From contig NZ_LNCU01000040.1 in assembly GCF_001542415.1 (NCBI RefSeq), forward strand, positions 116,127-180,126: 64,000 nucleotides of DNA, in the 5' to 3' direction. The translations under genes and the position numbers were made by a program. This document shows, piece by piece, positions 1-8,914 of this stretch (the stretch's first letter is position 1; each line of letters begins with the position of its first letter). The notes beneath the pieces were generated by a model. That model saw only the letters and a list, made by a program, of their open reading frames with translations. It ran no database searches and was not told where the DNA came from. The stretch is from Bradyrhizobium macuxiense. GTDB lineage: Bacteria; Pseudomonadota; Alphaproteobacteria; Rhizobiales; Xanthobacteraceae.

Positions 1-92
1 CGGCGGCCGCCGGCATGGGCCGCGACGACGATGCGTCGGTGGCGCGGATGTATGCGCAGGTCACCGGCACCAAACTGCCCGGCGAGAAATAA
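1..92 (+). CDS. ltnD: L-threonate dehydrogenase, C-terminal end (partial)
   Basis: Only the last 29 codons are present, read in the frame that begins at base 3 and ends with TAA at 90-92. The residues read AAGMGRDDDASVARMYAQ followed by a short tail ending LPGEK. The pattern GRDDDASVARMYA is what I remember from the C-terminus of LtnD-type NAD-dependent oxidoreductases of the 3-hydroxyisobutyrate dehydrogenase family, which oxidise L-threonate or D-erythronate at C2 to the 2-oxo acid. The following genes, otnI and otnK, are the usual partners, which supports the call more than the short fragment alone. The gap to otnI is 12 bases, so they are probably one transcript. Confidence 0.72.
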   Translation, partial: AAAGMGRDDDASVARMYAQVTGTKLPGEK

Positions 93-104
93 GAGGACCT
101 CCAG

Positions 105-887
105 ATGCCCCGCTTTGCCGCCAATCTCTCCATGATGTTCAACGAGGTCCCGTTCCTCGACCGCTTCCAGGCGGCGGCGAAGGCGGGCTTTACCGCGGTC
201 GAGTTCCTGTTTCCCTATGATCATCCGGCCGATGAGGTCGGCAAACGGTTGCACGGCAATGGGCTGACGCAGGCGCTGTTCAACCTGCCGCCGGGCGATT
301 GGAACGCCGGCGAGAAGGGCTTTGCCGCGCTGCCCGATCGTTTCACCGATCTGCAGCGGAGCCTGACCGCCGCGCTGCCCTATGCGCAGGCGACCGGAGT
401 GAAGCGGCTGCATCTGATGGCGGGTATCGCCAACCGCAACGATCCGAAGGCAGTCGCCGCGTTTCGCAAATCCGTCGCGTACGCCGCGGAATTCTTCGCG
501 CCGCACGGCCTTGACGTCGTGATCGAGCCGATCAACCCGCGCAACGTGCCGGGCTACTTCCTCAACGACTTCACCTTCGCCCACGACCTGATCAACGAGC
601 TGAAGATTCCGAACCTCAAGCTGCAATTCGACATCTATCACTGCCAGATCGTCCACGGCGACGTCACGATGCGGCTGCGCGAGATGATGCCTGTCATCGG
701 CCACATCCAGATCGCCTCGATCCCCTCGCGCAATGAGCCCGACGGGGAGGAGCTCAATTATCCGTTCCTGTTCGGCGAACTGGACCGGCTCGGCTATGGC
801 GGCTTCGTCGGCTGTGAGTACAATCCGCGCGGCAAGACCACGGATGGTCTCGCCTGGTTCAAGCCCTATGCGGGAGTGAAGCCGTGA
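105..887 (+). CDS. otnI: 2-oxo-tetronate isomerase OtnI (hydroxypyruvate isomerase family)
   Basis: A 260-residue TIM-barrel protein of the AP endonuclease 2/hydroxypyruvate isomerase family. OtnI converts 2-oxo-tetronate to 3-oxo-tetronate in the cytoplasm during D-threonate, L-threonate or D-erythronate breakdown. Visible family signs are the N-terminal FAANLSMMFNEVPF stretch, the acidic active-site motifs VIEPINPR near residue 145 and GCEYNPRG near residue 241, and normal family length. The ATG is preceded by AGAGGA at a good distance. It sits 12 bases after the ltnD end and its stop overlaps the otnK GTG by four bases (GTGA), which indicates translational coupling. An ordinary hydroxypyruvate isomerase is the alternative, but the otnK neighbour argues against it. 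Confidence 0.85.
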   Translation: MPRFAANLSMMFNEVPFLDRFQAAAKAGFTAVEFLFPYDHPADEVGKRLHGNGLTQALFNLPPGDWNAGEKGFAALPDRFTDLQRSLTAALPYAQATGVKRLHLMAGIANRNDPKAVAAFRKSVAYAAEFFAPHGLDVVIEPINPRNVPGYFLNDFTFAHDLINELKIPNLKLQFDIYHCQIVHGDVTMRLREMMPVIGHIQIASIPSRNEPDGEELNYPFLFGELDRLGYGGFVGCEYNPRGKTTDGLAWFKPYAGVKP

Positions 888-2173
888 CGGTCGCAGCGAA
901 ACTGTCTCTGGGCTGCATCGCCGACGACTATACCGGCGCCTCCGACCTCGCCAACACGCTGACTCGCGCCGGGCTGCGCACCGTGCAGACCATCGGCGTG
1001 CCCGCGGCCGATCTTGTGCTGCCGGAGGTCGATGCCGTCGTGGTGTCGTTGAAGAGCCGCTCGATCGAGGCCGGCCTTGCGGTGACGCGCTCGCGCGCGG
1101 CTGAGCAGTGGCTGCGCGGCCGCGGTGCGGAGCACATCCTGTTCAAGATCTGCTCCACCTTCGATTCCACCGACGCCGGCAACATCGGTCCGGTGATGGA
1201 TGCGCTGCGTGCAGATTCCGGCGATACGATCGTGCTGGTCACTCCGGCGTTCCCGGAGACCGGCCGCACCGTCTATCAGGGCAATCTGTTCGTCGGCGCG
1301 GTGCCGCTGAACGAGAGCCCGCTGAAGGACCACCCGCTCAATCCGATGCACGATTCCAACCTGGTGCGGGTGCTGGCGCGCCAGAGCAAGACCAAGGTGG
1401 GCTTGGTCGATCTCGCGACCCTCGGCCGCGGCGTGGACGCGGTCCGCGCCAAGCTCGCCGATCTCGCGGCCAAGGGCATCGGCGCGGCCGTTGTCGACGC
1501 GGTGTTCGACCGCGACCTCGAGATTATCGGGCAGGTGGCGCTCGACCATCGCGTCTCGGTCGGCGCCTCCGGGATCGGGCTCGGATTGGCGCGGGCGCTG
1601 GTTGCCGCGGGCAAGGTCAAACCGGATGCCGTGAACGCAATGCAGGACATGGCGGTCGGCGGGCCGCCGGCCTGCCTCGCCGGTAGTTGTTCGCAGGCGA
1701 CCTTGCAGCAGATCGCGAGCGCCGAGAAGGTGATGCCGGTGCTGCATCTCGATCCCGAAAGGGTCGTCGCTGGCAAGGACGAGGCGCAACGCGCGCTGGC
1801 CTGGGCCAAGGACCGGATCGGCGACGGCCCGATCCTGATCGCGAGCAGCGCTACTCCGGATGAGGTTGCAGCCCTGCAATCCCGTCATGGCCGCGATGCA
1901 GCCGGACACGCCATCGAGCAGGCGATGGCCGACATCGCCGACGGTCTGGTGCAGTCGGGCGTGCGCAGGCTGGTGGTGGCTGGTGGTGAAACTTCGGGCG
2001 CCGTGGTCGACCGCCTGCGCATCCCGGGATTCCTCGTCGGTGCGGAAATCGCCGCGGGCGTTCCGGTTCTGCGCGCCGTCGGAATCAGCAGCGGCGACAT
2101 GTTGCTTGCCTTGAAATCGGGCAATTTCGGCGGACCGGAATTCTTCTCGGATGCGCTCGCCTTGATGCGCTGA
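884..2173 (+). CDS. otnK: 3-oxo-tetronate kinase OtnK
   Basis: A 429-residue member of the four-carbon acid sugar kinase family (formerly DUF1537). It phosphorylates 3-oxo-tetronate at O4; an OtnC-type aldolase then decarboxylates the product to dihydroxyacetone phosphate. The N-terminal substrate domain opens with LGCIADDYTGASDLAN, a hallmark of the family, and the C-terminal nucleotide domain carries VVAGGETSGAVV near residues 360-375. Length is normal. The start is a GTG overlapping the otnI stop. otnC is not to the right and may lie left of the window. The next gene, a chemoreceptor, is about 170 bases on and is probably separate. Confidence 0.88.
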   Translation: MTVAAKLSLGCIADDYTGASDLANTLTRAGLRTVQTIGVPAADLVLPEVDAVVVSLKSRSIEAGLAVTRSRAAEQWLRGRGAEHILFKICSTFDSTDAGNIGPVMDALRADSGDTIVLVTPAFPETGRTVYQGNLFVGAVPLNESPLKDHPLNPMHDSNLVRVLARQSKTKVGLVDLATLGRGVDAVRAKLADLAAKGIGAAVVDAVFDRDLEIIGQVALDHRVSVGASGIGLGLARALVAAGKVKPDAVNAMQDMAVGGPPACLAGSCSQATLQQIASAEKVMPVLHLDPERVVAGKDEAQRALAWAKDRIGDGPILIASSATPDEVAALQSRHGRDAAGHAIEQAMADIADGLVQSGVRRLVVAGGETSGAVVDRLRIPGFLVGAEIAAGVPVLRAVGISSGDMLLALKSGNFGGPEFFSDALALMR

Positions 2174-2342
2174 GCGCGCCGCGCGCCTCACTTCGCGGCA
2201 ACAAATTGCGACTCCGTAGTTCAACGGGGATTCAAATTAACCCAACCGAAGGACGGGCGCAGGCTTTGATGCCCGCGACGTCCCGTCGCGTCGCCGTTTG
2301 ATTCCCGACCCGGACCCGCTCCCGCCAGCAAGAGACATCACG

Positions 2343-4034
2343 ATGTTTGCCAAACTCTCGATTCGCGCCAAGATCATTTCCGTCGTGGCGCTACTGCTTG
2401 TCGCGATGGCGGGCATGGGCTTGCTCGCAGTCAGGGACATGCACACGATCAACGCCAATACGACCGACATCACGACGAACTGGCTGCCGAGCGTGCGCGT
2501 TCTCGGCGAACTGCGCGCCGGCGTCATCACCTATCGCAACGTGATCCGCGAGCACATGCTCGCCGAGACGCTTGAAGAGAAGCTGGCGGCCGAGAAGACG
2601 CTTGCCAGCGTGGTCGAAGCCAATACCAAGGCACGGGCGACCTACGAGGCGATGATCTCCTCTCCGGAGGAGCGGGCGCTCTACAACCAGTGGGCCGAAA
2701 CCTGGACCAGATACAAGAAGGGCACCGAGGATGTGATGGCCCTGTCGCGCAAGGAAGCGGGCAGGCTCCCGCAGGAAGCGCATGAGCTCAACACCAAGGT
2801 CGTGAACAAGATCGGCCTCGATGCCGATGAAATCCTCCGCAAGGACATCGCGCTCAACAACGCCGGTGCTGACAAGGCGGCGAAGGATGCGGCCGACAAT
2901 TACAATTCGGCCGTCATGGTGCTGGCGACCATTCTCGGCGTCGCCATCCTGATCGGCATCGGCGTCAGCTTCTATCTGGTTCGCGATGTCTCTGCCGGTA
3001 TCGCGTCGATCGTCACGCCGATGCAGGCTCTGGGCCGCGGGGACCTCACCGCGATCGTTCCCCATCAGGGCGAGAAGACCGAGGTCGGCATGATGGCCGA
3101 CACCCTGCAGGTGTTCAAGGAAGCCCTGATCGCCAAGAAGGCCGCTGACGAGGCTGCCGCGGCGGATGCCGAAGCCAAGATCGAGCGCGGCCGTCGGGTC
3201 GATGGTATCACCCGCAATTTCGAGCAGATGATCGGCGAGATCGTGCAGACCGTATCGTCGGCCTCGACCCAGCTCGAAGCCTCCGCAGGCACGCTGTCGA
3301 CGACGGCCACGCGTTCGCAGCAACTGACCACCACGGTCGCCGCGGCTTCGGAAGAAGCTTCCGCCAACGTGCAGTCGGTGGCGTCGGCGACCGAGGAGAT
3401 GTCGTCGTCGGTGACGGAGATCAGCCGCCAGGTGCAGGAATCGGCACGGATGGCCGGCGACGCCGTCGGCCAAGCGCGCACCACGAATGATCGCGTCAGC
3501 GAGCTGTCGAAGGCCGCCGCGCGCATCGGCGACGTCGTCGAGCTCATCAACACCATCGCCGGCCAGACCAATCTGCTGGCGCTGAACGCCACCATCGAGG
3601 CGGCGCGCGCCGGCGAGGCCGGCCGCGGCTTCGCGGTCGTGGCATCCGAGGTCAAGGCGCTGGCCGAGCAGACTGCCAAGGCGACCGGCGAGATCGGCCA
3701 GCAGATTTCCGGCATTCAGGCTGCGACGCAGGAATCCGTCGGTGCAATCAAGGAGATTTCCTCGACCATCGAGCGGCTGTCCGAGATCTCCTCCACCATC
3801 GCGGCCGCCGTCGAGGAGCAGGGCGCGGCGACCCAGGAGATTTCGCGCAACGTGCAGCAGGCGGCGCTCGGCACCCAGCAGGTCTCGGCCAATATTACCG
3901 ACGTGCAGCAGGGCGCGACCGAAACCGGCTCGGCCTCGACCCAGGTGCTGTCGGCGGCGCAGTCGCTCTCCGGCGACAGCAACCGCCTCAAGCTCGAGGT
4001 CGGCAAGTTCCTCGACGCTGTCCGTGCCGCCTGA
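2343..4034 (+). CDS. Methyl-accepting chemotaxis protein
   Basis: A 563-residue transmembrane chemoreceptor. TM1 is at about residues 10-30, followed by a helical periplasmic domain of about 160 residues (four-helix-bundle type), TM2 at about 190-213 ([19 protein letters not shown]), a HAMP domain to about 265, and a long cytoplasmic coiled-coil. The signalling hairpin tip reads [20 protein letters not shown] near residue 405, the conserved CheA/CheW contact. No C-terminal CheR-tethering pentapeptide is visible. I start at 2343 because residues from [11 protein letters not shown] look like a normal receptor N-terminus; an in-frame ATG at 2298 would add 15 proline-rich residues. The ligand cannot be deduced. 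There are no chemotaxis genes beside it. Confidence 0.9.
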   Translation: MFAKLSIRAKIISVVALLLVAMAGMGLLAVRDMHTINANTTDITTNWLPSVRVLGELRAGVITYRNVIREHMLAETLEEKLAAEKTLASVVEANTKARATYEAMISSPEERALYNQWAETWTRYKKGTEDVMALSRKEAGRLPQEAHELNTKVVNKIGLDADEILRKDIALNNAGADKAAKDAADNYNSAVMVLATILGVAILIGIGVSFYLVRDVSAGIASIVTPMQALGRGDLTAIVPHQGEKTEVGMMADTLQVFKEALIAKKAADEAAAADAEAKIERGRRVDGITRNFEQMIGEIVQTVSSASTQLEASAGTLSTTATRSQQLTTTVAAASEEASANVQSVASATEEMSSSVTEISRQVQESARMAGDAVGQARTTNDRVSELSKAAARIGDVVELINTIAGQTNLLALNATIEAARAGEAGRGFAVVASEVKALAEQTAKATGEIGQQISGIQAATQESVGAIKEISSTIERLSEISSTIAAAVEEQGAATQEISRNVQQAALGTQQVSANITDVQQGATETGSASTQVLSAAQSLSGDSNRLKLEVGKFLDAVRAA

Positions 4035-4050
4035 CGACGAACGCCAATCG

Positions 4051-4080
4051 GGCGAGCATCGAAGCCCTTCGATGCTCGCC
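4051..4080 (+). terminator. Perfect 14-bp inverted repeat after the chemoreceptor gene
   Basis: Bases 4051-4064 and 4067-4080 are exact reverse complements separated by two bases, 16 bases after the chemoreceptor stop codon. There is no T-run afterwards, so it could be an intrinsic terminator of the U-poor type, a 3'-end stabiliser, or both. Confidence 0.5.
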
Positions 4081-4422
4081 TGTTGGCGCGACGGACGCGC
4101 GACGCGGGGATGGGGGCCGCTCACCACGCTTTGCAATTTCGCAGACCTGCGATGCATCAGCTTCGTAGGGCCAAAGCAGTGTCCCTGCCTTGCCGGTTTT
4201 CGGAGCAGGTCTGTCTCTTTTGAGCGCCAGCCGGCCCAGGCTGCAGGCATTTCGGCGGGCTTGCTCACGAGCTATGCCAATGAAGTGAAGGCTGCTGGCA
4301 CACCACGGGTTGGCGTTTTGCCGTCCTTCGGGTAAATCGACCCCAGTGGAACGGCGCTTTTTTGAAGCGCCGATTCCTTTGCCTGGGCAGGCTTTTTCGG
4401 GAATTTCGGGAATACCCTTTCT
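4081..4422. other. Intergenic region before the RND efflux operon
   Basis: About 340 bases with no coding frame that I believe. It should hold the promoter and leader of the efflux operon. Base composition is lower in G+C than the flanking genes. The one structure that I see is the stem-loop at 4352-4372. I found no convincing -35/-10 pair and no clear operator palindrome. Confidence 0.4.
4352..4372 (+). promoter_or_regulatory. Leader stem-loop 50 bp upstream of the RND permease
   Basis: CGGCGCTT at 4352-4359 pairs with AAGCGCCG at 4365-4372 across a T-rich five-base loop. It lies in the probable 5' leader of the efflux operon. It might affect expression or be a chance palindrome; no T-run follows it. 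Confidence 0.25.
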
Positions 4423-7400
4423 ATGATCGCACTGGTCCGTATCGCGCTGAGCCGGCCATATACTTTCGTCGTGCTCGCGCTCCTGCTGCTGATCATCGGA
4501 CCGCTGGCGGCGCTGCGCACGCCGACCGACATCTTTCCTGAAATTCGCATTCCCGTGATCGGCGTGGTCTGGTCGTATACCGGCCTGCCGCCGGACCAGA
4601 TGTCCGGACGTATCACCACACCGTTCCAGCGCGCGCTGACCACGACGGTCAACGACATCGAGCATATCGTCGCCAATTCCTACAACGGCGTCGGCATCAT
4701 CAAGATCTTCTTCCAGCCCAACGTCGATATCCGCACGGCCAACGCGCAGGTCACCGCGATCTCGCAGACCTTGCTCAAGCAGATGCCGCCGGGCGCGACG
4801 CCGCCGCTGATCCTGAACTACAGTGCGTCGACCGTTCCGATCATCCAGCTGGCGCTGTCCGGTGACGGACTGACCGAGCAGAACCTCGCCGATATCGGCA
4901 TCAACCAGCTGCGCACACCGCTGGTCACGGTGCCCGGCGCCGCGATTCCCTATCCGTTCGGCGGCAAGCAGCGCCAGGTCCAGATCGATCTCAATTCGAC
5001 CGCGCTGCAGGCGCGCGGTCTGTCGGGGCAGGACGTCGCCAATGCGCTCGCCGCCCAGAACCTGATCACGCCGGTCGGCACCCAGAAGATCGGCGAGTTC
5101 GAGTACACCATCAACCTGAACAACTCGCCGCTCAAGATCGAGGAGCTCGGGGACCTGCCGATCAGGACCGTCAACGGCGCGATGGTCTACATCCGCGACG
5201 TTGCCAGCGTGCGCGACGGCAATCCGCCGCAAACCAATATCGTGCACGTCGATGGCAACCGTTCTGTGCTGATGATGGTGCTGAAGGCCGGCGCGACCTC
5301 GACGCTCGATATTATCTCCGGCATCAAGAAGAAGGTGATCGAGGTCAAGGACCAGATGCCGGATGCGCTCAAGATCGGCTTCATCGGCGACCAGTCCTTG
5401 TTCGTCCGCGGCGCGATCCAGGGCGTCGCCTTCGAAGGCGTGATCGCGGCGCTGCTCACCAGCGTGATGATCCTGCTGTTCCTGGGCAGCTGGCGCTCGA
5501 CGGTTATCATCGCGGTGTCGATCCCGCTGTCGGTGCTCGGCGCCATCATCATGCTGTCGGCGATCGGCGAGACGCTGAACATCATGACGCTCGGCGGTCT
5601 GGCGCTCGCGGTCGGTATCCTCGTCGACGACGCCACGGTGACGATCGAGAATATCAACTACCATCTCGAGCAGGGCAAGCCGGTCGAGCAGTCGATCCTC
5701 GACGGCGCCAACCAGATCGTGACGCCGGCCTTCGTCTCGCTGCTCTGTATCTGCATCGTGTTCGTGCCGATGTTCTTCCTGACCGGCGTCGCGCGCTTCC
5801 TGTTCGTGCCGATGGCGGAAGCGGTGATGTTCGCGATGATCTGGTCGTTCGTCCTGTCGCGCACGCTGGTGCCGACCATGGCGAACTATTTGCTGCAGGC
5901 GCATGTCCATCACGAGGGCGGGCCGCCGAAGTCGCGCAATCCCTTCGTCTGGTTCCAGCGCGGCTTCGAGGCGCGGTTCGAGCGCATCCGCGGCGGCTAT
6001 CATGGTTTGCTTGCGATGGCGCTCGGCCATCGCAAGGTGTTCGTGGCCTCGTTCCTCGCGGTCGTTGCCGCGTCGTTCCTGCTGGTGCCGTTCCTCGGGC
6101 GCAACTTCTTCCCGTCGGTCGATGCCGGCAACATCCTGATGCATGTCCGCACCCAGGTCGGCACCCGCGTCGAGGAGACCGCCAACCAGCTCGCCGACGT
6201 CCAGAAGGCGATCCGCAAGCTGATCCCCGGTGAAGTCGAGACCCTGACCGACAACATCGGCATGCCGATCTCCGGCATCAACATGACCTACAACAACACC
6301 GGCGTGATCGGCCCGCAGGACGGCGATATCCAGATCAAGCTGAAGGAAGGTCACAAGCCCACCGCGGAGCACGTGCGGACGCTGCGTGAGCAATTGCCAC
6401 GAATGTTCCCGGGTACCAACTTCGCGTTCCTGCCGGCCGATATCGTCAGCCAGATCCTGAACTTCGGCGCGCCGGCGCCGATCGATCTGCAGATCCGCGG
6501 TGCCGATCTCGACGCCAACTTCGCCTATGCCAACAAGCTGCTCAGCAAGATCCGCCGAATTCCCGGCATCGCCGACGCGCGCATCCAGCAGTCGCCGAAC
6601 AACCCGACCTTCAACATCGATGTCGACCGCACCCGCGCGCAATATGTCGGCCTGACCGAGCGTGACGTCACCAACTCCCTGGTCGTCAATCTCGCCGGCT
6701 CGTCGCAGGTCGCGCCGACCTACTACCTCAATCGTGACAACGGCGTGTCCTATTCGATCGTGATGCAGACGCCGCAATACCAGATCGACTCGTTGAGCGC
6801 GCTGCAGACGCTGCCGATCACCGCGACCGGCAACACGCAGGCGCCGATCCTCGGCGGCATTGCCGATATCAAGCGTTCGACCTCGAGCGCGGTGGTGTCG
6901 CAATACGACATCCAGTCGCTGGTGCAGATCTACGCGACGACGCAGGGCCGCGACCTCGGCGGGGTCGCGACCGACGTGCGGAAGCTGATCGCGGATACCG
7001 CCAAGGAGGTGCCGAAGGGCTCCTCCGTGGTGCTGCTCGGCCAGGTGCAGACCATGAACTCGGCCTTCACCGGCCTGTTGTTCGGCCTGCTCGGCGCCGT
7101 CGTGCTGATCTACTTGCTGATCGTCGTGAACTTCCAGTCCTGGTCGGATCCGTTCGTGATCATCACGGCGCTGCCCGCCGCGCTCGCCGGCATTGTCTGG
7201 ATGCTGTTCACGACGCAGACGACGCTGTCGGTTCCGGCGCTGACCGGGGCCATCATGTGCATGGGCGTGGCGACCGCGAACAGCGTGCTCGTGATCAGCT
7301 TCGCCCGCGAGCGCTATGAGGAACTCGGCGACCCCGTCGCGGCTGCGCTGGAAGCCGGTTTCGTCCGATTCCGCCCGGTCCTGATGACGGCGCTCGCCAT

Positions 7401-7602
7401 GATCATCGGCATGACGCCGATGGCGCTGGGGCTGGGCGAGGGCGGTGAGCAGAACGCGCCGCTCGGCCGGGCCGTGATCGGCGGCCTGATCTTCGCGACC
7501 TTCGCGACCCTGATGTTTGTTCCCGTGGTATTCAGTATGGTACACAAGAAACAAGGCGCCAAAGCCGCCGCCTCATCGGAGATGCCGCATGCCGCCCACT
7601 GA
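4423..7602 (+). CDS. RND efflux transporter permease (HAE1/AcrB superfamily)
   Basis: A 1059-residue inner-membrane proton/drug antiporter. It has the RND plan: TM1 at about 10-30, a large periplasmic loop, TM2-6 around residues 335-490, a second periplasmic loop, and TM8-12 near the C-terminus. The TM4 motif GGLALAVGILVDDATVTIEN carries the paired aspartates D402 and D403 that relay protons. Length fits the family. The adaptor gene follows with a 14-base overlap, so they are co-translated, but the usual order (adaptor first) is reversed and no outer-membrane TolC-type gene is adjacent. The substrate is unknown; the sequence is closer to HAE-type organic-compound pumps than to CzcA metal pumps. 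Confidence 0.92.
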   Translation: MIALVRIALSRPYTFVVLALLLLIIGPLAALRTPTDIFPEIRIPVIGVVWSYTGLPPDQMSGRITTPFQRALTTTVNDIEHIVANSYNGVGIIKIFFQPNVDIRTANAQVTAISQTLLKQMPPGATPPLILNYSASTVPIIQLALSGDGLTEQNLADIGINQLRTPLVTVPGAAIPYPFGGKQRQVQIDLNSTALQARGLSGQDVANALAAQNLITPVGTQKIGEFEYTINLNNSPLKIEELGDLPIRTVNGAMVYIRDVASVRDGNPPQTNIVHVDGNRSVLMMVLKAGATSTLDIISGIKKKVIEVKDQMPDALKIGFIGDQSLFVRGAIQGVAFEGVIAALLTSVMILLFLGSWRSTVIIAVSIPLSVLGAIIMLSAIGETLNIMTLGGLALAVGILVDDATVTIENINYHLEQGKPVEQSILDGANQIVTPAFVSLLCICIVFVPMFFLTGVARFLFVPMAEAVMFAMIWSFVLSRTLVPTMANYLLQAHVHHEGGPPKSRNPFVWFQRGFEARFERIRGGYHGLLAMALGHRKVFVASFLAVVAASFLLVPFLGRNFFPSVDAGNILMHVRTQVGTRVEETANQLADVQKAIRKLIPGEVETLTDNIGMPISGINMTYNNTGVIGPQDGDIQIKLKEGHKPTAEHVRTLREQLPRMFPGTNFAFLPADIVSQILNFGAPAPIDLQIRGADLDANFAYANKLLSKIRRIPGIADARIQQSPNNPTFNIDVDRTRAQYVGLTERDVTNSLVVNLAGSSQVAPTYYLNRDNGVSYSIVMQTPQYQIDSLSALQTLPITATGNTQAPILGGIADIKRSTSSAVVSQYDIQSLVQIYATTQGRDLGGVATDVRKLIADTAKEVPKGSSVVLLGQVQTMNSAFTGLLFGLLGAVVLIYLLIVVNFQSWSDPFVIITALPAALAGIVWMLFTTQTTLSVPALTGAIMCMGVATANSVLVISFARERYEELGDPVAAALEAGFVRFRPVLMTALAMIIGMTPMALGLGEGGEQNAPLGRAVIGGLIFATFATLMFVPVVFSMVHKKQGAKAAASSEMPHAAH

Positions 7603-8791
7603 ACAGCGCCCGCCGGTTTCTCGCCGGAAATTGGGCATATTCGGCGTGGTCGCACTGATCGGCGCAGGCCTGATTGTCGGCACCGGCATCCGTGCTCGTG
7701 AGGAGCAGGGCGCGCAGCTGAAGGAATGGACCGACGACCAGGCCATTCCGACCGTTGCCGTGGCGCTGCCCAATGCCAAGGCTCTCAGCCCGACCCTCGA
7801 CCTGCCGGGACGGCTGGAGGCCTATTACCGTGCGCCGATCTTCGCGCGGGTTTCCGGATACCTCAAGAGCTGGGACGCGGACATCGGTGCGCGGGTCAAG
7901 GCCGGCCAAGTGATCGCCGAGATCGAAGCCCCCGATCTCGACCAGCAATTGCTTCAGGCACGCGCCGACCTCGCCAGCGCGCAGGCCAGCGCCAGGCTCT
8001 CGGAAGCCACGCTGAACCGGCGCAAGACGCTCGTGGCGTCGAACTTCGTCTCCGCGCAGGAGATCGACGAGCGTACCGCCGACCTCTCCAACAAGAACGC
8101 GTCGGTCAAGGCCGGCCAGGCCAATGTCGAGCGGCTCGAAGCGCTCGCCGGCTACAAGAAGATCACGGCGCCGTTCGACGGCGTGGTGACGTCGCGCGAC
8201 ACCGACGTCGGCGCGCTGATCAATGCCGGTGGCGGCTCGGGTCCGGCGATGTTCACGATCTCTGATATCAAGAAGCTGCGCGTCTACGTCAACGTGCCGC
8301 AGAATTACGTGCCGTCGATCAGGATCGGCGCCAAGGCCACGCTGTCGATGCCGGAATATCCGAACCGGACGTTCCAGGCGACGGTCGAGGCCTCCTCGCA
8401 GGCGGTCGATGTCGCCTCCGGCACCACGCGGATGCAGCTCGGGCTCGACAACTCCTCCGGCGAGCTGATGCCGGGCGGCTATGCCAGCGTGAAACTCAAT
8501 CTGCAGCGCGATTCCACGCCGCTCAGCATTCCTGCCAGCGCGCTGATCTTCAATGCCAGCGGGTTGCGGGTCGCGACCGTGAGCCCGGACGACAAGGTGG
8601 TGTTCAAGACGGTGAAGATCGGCCGCGACCTCGGCAAGGAGATCGAGCTCGCATCCGGCCTTGCGCCCGACGACCGCGTCATCACCGCTCCGCCGGATGG
8701 ACTTAGTGACGGCGAGCACGTGCGCGTGGTCGGCGCCGGCGCCAAGGGCAAGCCGACCACGGCCTCCGAAAAGCAGGACGTGAAGGGGTAG
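7589..8791 (+). CDS. RND efflux periplasmic adaptor (membrane fusion protein)
   Basis: A 400-residue HlyD/AcrA-family adaptor anchored by an N-terminal hydrophobic helix (LGIFGVVALIGAGLIVG, residues about 15-31). Lipoyl/barrel-sandwich halves flank a coiled-coil hairpin at about residues 110-190 (LLQARADLASAQASARLSEA), followed by the beta-barrel and membrane-proximal domains. It links the permease to an outer-membrane channel. I place the start at 7589 (MPPTEQRPPVSRRKLG), inside the permease gene; an upstream frame opening at 7517 adds 24 residues that look unlike a signal. The overlap with the permease stop indicates one operon. Confidence 0.9.
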   Translation: MPPTEQRPPVSRRKLGIFGVVALIGAGLIVGTGIRAREEQGAQLKEWTDDQAIPTVAVALPNAKALSPTLDLPGRLEAYYRAPIFARVSGYLKSWDADIGARVKAGQVIAEIEAPDLDQQLLQARADLASAQASARLSEATLNRRKTLVASNFVSAQEIDERTADLSNKNASVKAGQANVERLEALAGYKKITAPFDGVVTSRDTDVGALINAGGGSGPAMFTISDIKKLRVYVNVPQNYVPSIRIGAKATLSMPEYPNRTFQATVEASSQAVDVASGTTRMQLGLDNSSGELMPGGYASVKLNLQRDSTPLSIPASALIFNASGLRVATVSPDDKVVFKTVKIGRDLGKEIELASGLAPDDRVITAPPDGLSDGEHVRVVGAGAKGKPTTASEKQDVKG

Positions 8792-8810
8792 GAGCGGCCT
8801 CCTTCCTCTT

Positions 8811-8890
8811 CGTCATGCCCGGGCCTTGGACCCGGGCATCCGCGTCTTACGGTCCTTCGTTGAGCAAAGACGTGGATGGCCCGGGTCGAG
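8811..8890. repeat. Intergenic palindromic repeat, family C, copy 1
   Basis: An imperfect palindrome built from GTCATGCCCGGGC... and its complement ...GGCCCGGGTCGAG with an internal arm AAGACGTGGATG. Similar elements lie at 13782, 28685, 35656 and 49731. It fills the gap between two convergent genes and may help end transcription from both sides. Confidence 0.6.
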
Positions 8891-8914
8891 CCTGGCCTTG
8901 ACGCCGAAAGGGTC

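Noticed and set aside
3988..7554. Very long open frame on the minus strand opposite the RND permease
   Set aside because: It is rich in Arg, His, Asp and Gln with no recognisable fold, and lies wholly antisense to a gene with clear RND motifs. It is the usual high-GC shadow frame.
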